The translations under genes and the position numbers were made by a program. Under the pieces are notes generated by a model that had not been told where the DNA came from, did not search any database, and saw only the letters and a list, made by a program, of their open reading frames with translations. From Enterococcus pallens ATCC BAA-351 (GTDB taxonomy: Bacteria; Bacillota; Bacilli; Lactobacillales; Enterococcaceae), in the NCBI RefSeq assembly GCF_000407485.1, contig NZ_ASWD01000002.1, forward strand, positions 496,001-560,000: DNA of 64,000 nucleotides. The letters run 5' to 3'. Below, one piece after another: positions 58,228-64,000 of the stretch (its first letter is position 1; each line of letters starts with the position of its first letter).

Positions 58228-58641
58228 CTATTCATCGTCTTCATTCGTTCGCAGCTTTACCTGTTGAGTGAAGGTTGATAGAGCGCCAGCGGTTAATAGC
58301 TGAGGGACAGCCTGCTTTAACGATTGCTGCTGCTTTCTCAAATTAACTGCCTCAACTAAACAAGGTAAATTAACCCCCGCGATAATTTCAAATTCCTTAG
58401 CATATTCGCCAGCACATTTGGCTGCAACGTTAAAGGGCGTTCCATAGAGCAAATCCGTAAAAATTAATAGCGGCTGCTCCTGAAGCTGTTCCATTGTTTC
58501 CTGCATCTTAACATGAAATTGCTCAATTCCAGATTGGTCGATTTCAACTGTGTAAAGATCGTTTTCTGGGAAAAAGAAGCTTAATGATTCCTTCATAGCT
58601 GAGGCCAGCGGTCCATGGCTGGCAATGATTATTTCGTACAT
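58228..58641 (-). CDS. PTS mannose/fructose-family IIA component
   Basis: 137-residue EIIA-Man subunit with phospho-acceptor H9 in IIIASHGPLASAM and LLIFTDLLYGTPFNVA. Fourth gene of the operon, 3 bp before the GH32 gene. AGAGGGT Shine-Dalgarno. Confidence 0.93.
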   Translation of the reverse strand: MYEIIIASHGPLASAMKESLSFFFPENDLYTVEIDQSGIEQFHVKMQETMEQLQEQPLLIFTDLLYGTPFNVAAKCAGEYAKEFEIIAGVNLPCLVEAVNLRKQQQSLKQAVPQLLTAGALSTFTQQVKLRTNEDDE

Positions 58642-58652
58642 GCTACCCTCTC

Positions 58653-59132
58653 CTACACAATGACATCCTTCAAGTAAATTTTGTTGTCTCCTGGAACCAT
58701 GATCGTGGTGATTTCAACGCCGCGATTTAGCAGCTCTTTAAAAGCCGCTTCTTCAGTTTCAGTAATACTGACCGTTGGGCGAACATGACGAGTTCCCTCA
58801 CGTACTGACATATTGCCGACATTGACCGTTTGAATGGGCAAGCCCATTTCCATCAAATCCAGTAAATCAACTGGACTCTTCACTACAATTAGGACCTTTT
58901 GTCCTTTGTATTTTCCAGCCAAAATATTGGTGGCTGCCGTTTGTTTAGTAATGATAGAGGTGGCTACATTTGGTGGTGCAGCCATCCTCAAAACTGTTTT
59001 TTGCACATCGTTCACTGCTACATCATCGTTGATTACCATAATGCGGCTTGCTCCCAGCTCGTTAGTCCATTGAGTTGCAACTTGTCCATGAATCAAGCGA
59101 TCATCTACGCGAATATGAATAATTCCTTCCAT
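58653..59132 (-). CDS. PTS mannose/fructose-family IIB component
   Basis: 159-residue EIIB-Man subunit with active-site His in VDDRLIHGQVATQWT. Start placed at ATG 59132, which follows AAGGAG; an in-frame GTG at 59141 overlaps the Shine-Dalgarno. Third gene of the operon; order here is IIC-IID-IIB-IIA, unlike the other operon. Confidence 0.93.
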   Translation of the reverse strand: MEGIIHIRVDDRLIHGQVATQWTNELGASRIMVINDDVAVNDVQKTVLRMAAPPNVATSIITKQTAATNILAGKYKGQKVLIVVKSPVDLLDLMEMGLPIQTVNVGNMSVREGTRHVRPTVSITETEEAAFKELLNRGVEITTIMVPGDNKIYLKDVIV

Positions 59133-59144
59133 TTTTTCCACTCC

Positions 59145-59945
59145 TTATTTTAAGATATTTAGTGCATATAGTCCGACAGATAAAACCATAATGATCAAAA
59201 TAATATAGATCGGTTTTACTTTTTTTCCTAATAAATAGTATACTGCGAAGACTAGCAAGGCCGGAATAACACCTGGCATAATCTGATTAAGAATTTCGTC
59301 TCCCGTCATTTCCAGTGACCCTTGTTTAAAGGTAAAGGCCAAATTTGCTTTAATTACAGTTGGGATTAGTGCCCCCACCACCATCAATCCTAGAATCGCT
59401 ACACTTTCAGTGATAGCCTTTAGCTTCGTTTCAATCGAAGCCAATAAACTCGTTCCTGATTTCAAGCCTGCTTTAAACAACGGAATTCCTAACGCCTTCA
59501 ATAACCACGTAACAGCAATCCAGATTACGATCCCGACAACACTGCCTTCCAGAGCCATATTTGCCGCAATTGCACCAAAAATTGTCCAAGGAATGACTAC
59601 AAAAACACTGTCACCTAAACCTGCCAGTGGTCCCATTAAGCCAGTTTTTAGCGCCATAATCGTATCTAAGTTTTTCGCCTTTTCCACTTCTTCGACACCC
59701 ATATTTACGCCCATTACATAAGGAGCAACATACGGACTAGTATTGAAAAATTGTAAATGCATCTTCACAGCCTGCTTCAAACCTGCTGGATCGTCTTGAT
59801 AATTTTCTTTTAAAAACGGCATCATAGAATACGCGTAGGCTAACCCCATCATTTTTTCGTAGTTTAGTGAGGCACCACCGTTTAACATCCAACGCAGCAA
59901 TGTACGATTTTTCGCTTTTTGACTCACTTGATTACTCATCTTCAT
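59145..59945 (-). CDS. PTS mannose/fructose-family IID component
   Basis: 266-residue EIID-Man membrane subunit with MGLAYAYSMMPFLKE, LMGPLAGLGDSVFVV near 108-122, and terminal membrane segments. The gene overlaps the IIC gene by 14 bp. AGGAGG lies five bases before ATG 59945. Confidence 0.93.
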   Translation of the reverse strand: MKMSNQVSQKAKNRTLLRWMLNGGASLNYEKMMGLAYAYSMMPFLKENYQDDPAGLKQAVKMHLQFFNTSPYVAPYVMGVNMGVEEVEKAKNLDTIMALKTGLMGPLAGLGDSVFVVIPWTIFGAIAANMALEGSVVGIVIWIAVTWLLKALGIPLFKAGLKSGTSLLASIETKLKAITESVAILGLMVVGALIPTVIKANLAFTFKQGSLEMTGDEILNQIMPGVIPALLVFAVYYLLGKKVKPIYIILIIMVLSVGLYALNILK

Positions 59946-60705
59946 CCATCCCTCCTACAGTTTGAACAGGTTGTGCCGTACTATTTTTCTTGAATAAAAT
60001 CAAGGCAATGGCCGTACCTAGCAAAGCAACACCTAGAATTGGAATATTTAAATAAACTGCTACTACAAACCCGATAATTAAGTAGCCAAAATAGCTTTTG
60101 ACTGGTAAATATCTTAACAGCAAGCCAATCCCCAAAGCTGGTAATAACCCTCCAGCAACCGTTAAGCCACCTGTTAACCATTCAGGGATATACTCGATAA
60201 CTTTTCCTACAACAGTTGGTCCGACAATCACCGTAAGTAAAACCGGAATACCAGATGTTAACATGGTATTGGCTACACCACATAAATGCATCAGTTCAAC
60301 TGCTTTATAATTTTCCTCATCCGCATATTTCTCCGCTTTGTTTTGGAAAAAAATATTGGTCGTCCATTTTAGAACATCCAATTGAACCATCAACATGGCT
60401 ACTGGTATCGCTAAGGTAATTCCAATTGATGCTTCTTGTCCCGTGGTAATAGCAATATAAGTACCTACCAAAGCTGCCGTTTGATAATCAGGTACTGAAG
60501 CACCACCAAAGCTTGAAATTCCCAACGTCATCAGCTGCAATGTTCCACCAATATAAAGTCCAGTTGTAATGTCCCCTAAAATCAGACCTATCAGCATCCC
60601 CGCAGTAACCGGCTGAGAGGTCCCCAGCATTGTTCCGTTTTTGTCATAATTGATGAAAAATCCATACAACACAATAAGTGCTACTTGCCAAAATTGAATA
60701 TCCAT
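59932..60705 (-). CDS. PTS mannose/fructose-family IIC component
   Basis: 257-residue EIIC-Man membrane subunit with GTSQPVTAGMLIGLILGD and GGTLQLMTLGISSFGGAS. First gene of the operon, 30 bp downstream of a -24/-12 promoter. AAGGAGGAG Shine-Dalgarno before ATG 60705. Confidence 0.94.
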   Translation of the reverse strand: MDIQFWQVALIVLYGFFINYDKNGTMLGTSQPVTAGMLIGLILGDITTGLYIGGTLQLMTLGISSFGGASVPDYQTAALVGTYIAITTGQEASIGITLAIPVAMLMVQLDVLKWTTNIFFQNKAEKYADEENYKAVELMHLCGVANTMLTSGIPVLLTVIVGPTVVGKVIEYIPEWLTGGLTVAGGLLPALGIGLLLRYLPVKSYFGYLIIGFVVAVYLNIPILGVALLGTAIALILFKKNSTAQPVQTVGGMDEDE

Positions 60706-60734
60706 TTTTTCTCCTCCTTCTTTACTTATCTATA

Positions 60735-60750
60735 AGCAAGTGGTGTGCCA
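60735..60750 (-). promoter_or_regulatory. Sigma54 (-24/-12) promoter of the second PTS operon
   Basis: TGGCACA-CCAC-TTGCT on the minus strand, an almost perfect sigma54 promoter, between the LevR-like gene and the IIC gene. Upstream, related words CTGTAGTAAAG and CTGTAAAG (60795-60772) may be activator half-sites. Confidence 0.92.
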
Positions 60751-60795
60751 ACTTCTAAAACGACTACAAACCCCTTTACAGCAGCTTTACTACAG

Positions 60796-60830
60796 AAAAA
60801 GCTAGTGTTTGCCGGTCACAAACACTAGCT
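60796..60830 (-). terminator. Terminator after the second LevR-like gene
   Basis: Perfect 12-bp stem, arms 60800-60811 and 60819-60830, then T run on the minus strand. The arm sequence AACACTAGCT is repeated once more at 60841-60850 across the LevR stop codon, so an alternative pairing is possible. Confidence 0.85.
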
Positions 60831-60844
60831 AAATTGAATCAACA

Positions 60845-63334
60845 CTAGCTTTTCAATTGCGAATGAATGATTTGATAGATGTATTCAAACTCCTTATCCG
60901 GAATTTGAATATTGTATTTCTGACAAATTGGAGCAAAGATTATCGTGGCAGCTGTAATAAACTCTTTAAATTGTGTACTTTGATCACTCGATGTTCCATC
61001 ACTAACATCTCCTACCAGCAGACGCTCGATCATCGAAGACAAATGCAAAAACAGATTTACTCGAATGAAGTTTTTAAACACGACTTGATATTTGTTCTCC
61101 AACGCTGCAATCACTGTCTCGATTTCATTAATGACCATATCAGGGTTTAAGAAACGGAGACGAGCACTGGCTCCCTCAATCGTAAATAGTTTAACAATCT
61201 CATTGGTGATAAGCTTCAGCTGCTCCTCAGAATAAATTGTGTGTAAAAAGTCCAGCGTTTGGCTGCCGTTAACCAGATTTTCAATATTTAAACTTTTGAC
61301 TCCCGCCACTGAAACCTTTGACGTACTGATAATCAACAAAGTATTTTTAAAAGAAGTCAAACTTCTTTCCTTTTCCAACTGTTTCAATTCATCAAACGCC
61401 ATTAAGACAATTTCGATATTCGTCTTCGGTTCCTGCTGCAGAAAAATCTCCTTAACCTTGTCAGCAATACCATCACCAGACATACAGGAAATGACAATGT
61501 TGGGCGATTGAGAAATCCCCTCAAAATATTGCGGTTTTACATTGAAATCACTGTAATCCATGGTAGTAAAATACTCTATCGGCCGATTTTGCTTCAAAGC
61601 AAAGCCAAAATGTAGGGCTAACGCAGTAGAAACATTGTTCACAATTAGTAAATCTCCACTGACGTTGTCCTTAATTTCTTCATACATTTTTTCCAGAGAC
61701 CCCATATCCACTAGTAAAATCAGTCCATCCTGAGTATCCACCTGGGAAACATAACGATTGACTTTAGCAACAATTTCTTTCGTCTCAACCTGAATCGGCA
61801 TATCAAAAGCCTCAAAAATATAGTCATCAACTAAACAATTAACCTCCCTCACTAAGTTGGAGGCCGACTGCTTGCCGTGCATGAGAATTAAGGCATTCTT
61901 CTGACTGACAATCGGCAGCTGATTGACGAAATAGCCTGCCAGCAAATACAACAACACCTCTGATGCTTCTGTTTCGGTAATTTCCAACAACCTTTTTGCC
62001 ATATTGAAGTATTTAGACATACGTTTGTGTTCAATCGACGGAAGGGTAATTGACACTTTTTCTCTAAAAAGATCAATTAATAAAGCTAACTGGTAAATCT
62101 GCTGCTCCGTCAGTTCCGTACCAAAATGAGCGAACTGTTCTTTGCCTTCCTGCAGTTGGGTCCTCACCATTACAGTGCTGGCGGACAACTCTTTATCCGG
62201 AAACAAGACTTCCAGCTCTTTAATAAGCAGCGGCACCTGTTTAATTAGTTCATCAAATTCTTTTCCCTCTATGTACTGATGAATCAGGTCTTCCAGTTCA
62301 TTTGTACGAAGAGTCTCCTTCATTTCAAAATGCTCCGGATTGATTTCAATATAATGCTCTAGTCCAGCACTTGGAATGAATAAATTCGTCAGAGAAGTCT
62401 GTTGATTATATGTAGCTGCGCACATAAGCTTTATTTTGTTTTGAATTGCTCCAACGTTGCCCTCTTCTTCATTGGACAAAAGCTGGTGGATTAACGATGG
62501 GTGCAGACAAATTTTCTTGTTCATCTGTCTAGCCTCCAAAAAAAAGAAGGTTAAAATTAGCTGGATTCGTTCATTTCGAGTCCGATCTTTGAAGTCCAGC
62601 AAAGTTACCTCTAAGGGAATTCTTCGTCTAAAGGTTGCCAGTAAGCTGCTGCTGGTTTCTTCAGTTGTTGCTAAAATCAAGCGAATATCGGCTGCCTGCC
62701 ACTGCTCCTCTTCTCCTAAACGACGAAATTGCTTTTGATCAATGAGTAAAAAGAGCTTTTCCTGATTTTCCTGCGACAAATTATGAACCTCATCCAAAAA
62801 GAGATAACCGCCATCAGCCGCATCCAGCAAGCCTTTTTTCTCTCCCTCAGCTCCTGTAAAAGCCCCCTTCACATAACCAAAAAGAACAGAAGACAACAGC
62901 TCAGGATTGTTCGCATAATCTGCACAATTCAAGACGATAAAAGGAGCATCCGCTGGAATAACCTTCTGGGATACTGCGTATTCATAAACTTTTCGAGCGA
63001 GCATACTCTTGCCAACCCCGCTGCTGCCGCGCAAAATTACTGGCAAACCGTTTGGTGGGTAATTCACTGCCGCCTTACATTGTTCAATAATTGGCCGCAA
63101 ACTAAACTCACTACCAATCACCTCAGCAAAAACATCCGTCACCTCGGGCAGCCAAAATTGAGTTGGTCGGGTATTTTCCTTCGCCAGCTCTCCCGCCTTC
63201 ACTAATTGATTTAAGTAATTTGATACCATACTGCGAGATAAATTAGTCTGCTGAACAATATCAGCAGCTGTGAATTTTTCTCCCTGCGCAAGCGTTGCTT
63301 TTATTTTTGCTAACAAAATTTCTCCACTATACAT
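60845..63334 (-). CDS. LevR-family sigma54-dependent activator with PRD and PTS domains
   Basis: 829-residue activator built like the one at 48.8 kb. Winged helix 1-60, AAA+ domain with Walker A GSSGVGKS 103-110, GAFTGA 157-162 and GGYLFLDEVHN, a PRD region around 350-450, an EIIA-Man-like domain (LMHGKQSASNLVREVN) and a C-terminal PRD with HLSSMIERLLVG. Start at ATG 63334, preceded by GGAGGTGGGG; the frame is open to 63367 without need. Directly upstream of the sigma54 promoter of the IIC-IID-IIB-IIA-GH32 operon, its likely target. Needs RpoN, which is not in this window. Confidence 0.93.
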   Translation of the reverse strand: MYSGEILLAKIKATLAQGEKFTAADIVQQTNLSRSMVSNYLNQLVKAGELAKENTRPTQFWLPEVTDVFAEVIGSEFSLRPIIEQCKAAVNYPPNGLPVILRGSSGVGKSMLARKVYEYAVSQKVIPADAPFIVLNCADYANNPELLSSVLFGYVKGAFTGAEGEKKGLLDAADGGYLFLDEVHNLSQENQEKLFLLIDQKQFRRLGEEEQWQAADIRLILATTEETSSSLLATFRRRIPLEVTLLDFKDRTRNERIQLILTFFFLEARQMNKKICLHPSLIHQLLSNEEEGNVGAIQNKIKLMCAATYNQQTSLTNLFIPSAGLEHYIEINPEHFEMKETLRTNELEDLIHQYIEGKEFDELIKQVPLLIKELEVLFPDKELSASTVMVRTQLQEGKEQFAHFGTELTEQQIYQLALLIDLFREKVSITLPSIEHKRMSKYFNMAKRLLEITETEASEVLLYLLAGYFVNQLPIVSQKNALILMHGKQSASNLVREVNCLVDDYIFEAFDMPIQVETKEIVAKVNRYVSQVDTQDGLILLVDMGSLEKMYEEIKDNVSGDLLIVNNVSTALALHFGFALKQNRPIEYFTTMDYSDFNVKPQYFEGISQSPNIVISCMSGDGIADKVKEIFLQQEPKTNIEIVLMAFDELKQLEKERSLTSFKNTLLIISTSKVSVAGVKSLNIENLVNGSQTLDFLHTIYSEEQLKLITNEIVKLFTIEGASARLRFLNPDMVINEIETVIAALENKYQVVFKNFIRVNLFLHLSSMIERLLVGDVSDGTSSDQSTQFKEFITAATIIFAPICQKYNIQIPDKEFEYIYQIIHSQLKS

Positions 63335-63447
63335 CTTCCCCACCTCCATTCCTTTATACGTGACCAAGGCAAAAAAATCAATAGCGTGACAGAAACCGAC
63401 TTTTTAAATCATTGGCTCGTTCATTCTCATGCCGCTTATTAATGTAG

Positions 63448-63491
63448 AAAAAAGGCACTAAAACGCTGATAAACAGCTGTTTTAGTGCCTG
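63448..63491 (-). terminator. Terminator after the P-type ATPase gene
   Basis: 12-bp perfect stem, arms 63454-63465 and 63480-63491, then T run on the minus strand. Confidence 0.85.
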
Positions 63492-63498
63492 AAAACTA

Positions 63499-64000
63499 TT
63501 AATTATTTACAGGAAGACTTTGTTCTTTCTCTTGTACAGTCTCAACCTTTCGCTGAACAAATTTTACAATTTCAACAATTGGGATGATTGAGAAGGAAGC
63601 CCCTGCTACTACAGCCCACTGACCAGCGTTAAGTGAAGCTACCCGGAAGATATCATTCAGTCCTGGTACCAATATAATTACGCCCATCAATGCAAAGGAC
63701 AACAGAATTGCCCAGTTGAAGGCTTTATTGCGGAACGGTCCCACCTTGAAAATCGACTGCTTAACGGATTTCACATTGAAGGCATGGAAAAGCTGCATAA
63801 ACCCAAGTGTCGCAAAGCACATAGTCAAAGCATCGGCATGCTGCAATGTATATAATGCCTGCTCAGAAAGTCCTGGCATGTTCAAGGCTGTGTGAGCTGG
63901 ATACCGCAGAGAGAACCAGTATACAAACAGCGTAATGCCTCCTTCTAAAATTCCTTGATAAATAATACTGCTAAAGACGCCACCAGAGAAAAGATTGGAA
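63499..64000 (-). CDS. P-type cation-transporting ATPase, C-terminal part
   Basis: The open frame continues to the right edge; 166 C-terminal residues are visible (from SNLFSGGVFSSIIYQG). They form four hydrophobic segments and match the Cation_ATPase_C domain, with ALTMCFATLGFMQLFHAFN and FRNKAFNWAILLSF. This places it among P2A-type (calcium or similar cation) pumps. The catalytic DKTGT part lies outside the window. A TTG at 63885 is internal and is not the start. Confidence 0.87.
   Translation of the reverse strand, partial: SNLFSGGVFSSIIYQGILEGGITLFVYWFSLRYPAHTALNMPGLSEQALYTLQHADALTMCFATLGFMQLFHAFNVKSVKQSIFKVGPFRNKAFNWAILLSFALMGVIILVPGLNDIFRVASLNAGQWAVVAGASFSIIPIVEIVKFVQRKVETVQEKEQSLPVNN

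Noticed and set aside
63885-63885. A short stand-alone membrane protein starting at 63885
   Set aside because: The frame continues without a stop to the window edge and reads as further P-type ATPase sequence.
1-64000. CRISPR arrays, insertion sequences, prophage or tRNA genes
   Set aside because: No regularly spaced repeats, transposase or integrase frames, phage genes or cloverleaf-like sequence were recognised in a reading by eye. A covariance-model and profile search would be needed to exclude them fully.

Overview
The window is a contiguous piece of a low-GC Gram-positive chromosome. The gene content points to Enterococcus or a close relative: an Spx paralogue, LevR-type sigma54 activators driving mannose-family PTS operons, Mga-like and LytTR regulators, a gadCB acid-resistance pair, and an ahpCF pair behind a PerR box. 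No insertion sequence, prophage, tRNA, rRNA or CRISPR array was seen. Species is not resolvable by eye; the E. avium group is a guess.

Layout. 0-7 kb: end of a galactitol-type PTS operon with a DeoR regulator, a CorA-like Mg transporter, Spx and the AhpC/AhpF peroxidase pair. 7-17.5 kb: a surface-glycan neighbourhood. It holds a membrane-anchored, domain-permuted GH3 glycosidase, a GT2/GtrA pair, a normal GH3 glycosidase, a divergent LytTR two-component system and UDP-galactopyranose mutase. Both GH3 genes are preceded by the same 38-bp box with 21-bp-spaced direct repeats. 17.5-21.4 kb: a second LytTR/GHKL two-component system with an ABC-2 exporter. 21.7-26 kb: a LysR, flavodoxin, cupin and carboxymuconolactone-decarboxylase-like cluster, then an orphan OmpR-type winged helix and an XRE regulator. 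26-31 kb: D-amino-acid transaminase, then LCP and two SEDS (FtsW/RodA) genes behind a clear M-box Mg2+ riboswitch.

31-39.5 kb: an HscC-like Hsp70 with a J-like membrane partner, a methyltransferase cut short by an in-frame TAG, and a contracted aromatic-amino-acid operon. In that operon aroE is a 59-codon remnant, DAHP synthase and aroK look intact, and aroB is split by a -1 frameshift. The break sits exactly on an A-AAA-AAG slippery heptamer followed, 6 nt later, by a perfect 13-bp stem. The leader carries a terminator/antiterminator pair. 40-48.5 kb: an Mga-like regulator, gadC-gadB, an isochorismatase-like hydrolase, an MFS transporter and an unrecognised basic protein. 48.8-63.4 kb: two mannose-family PTS operons, each with a -24/-12 promoter and a LevR-like activator; one carries a HAD phosphatase, the other an intracellular GH32 fructosidase. 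The right edge cuts a P-type cation ATPase.

Main leads: (1) an Mg2+ riboswitch apparently controlling cell-wall polymerase genes; (2) a textbook-like -1 frameshift signal inside aroB, to be weighed against simple decay of the aro operon; (3) a shared LytTR-type operator linking two glycosidases to the adjacent two-component system.
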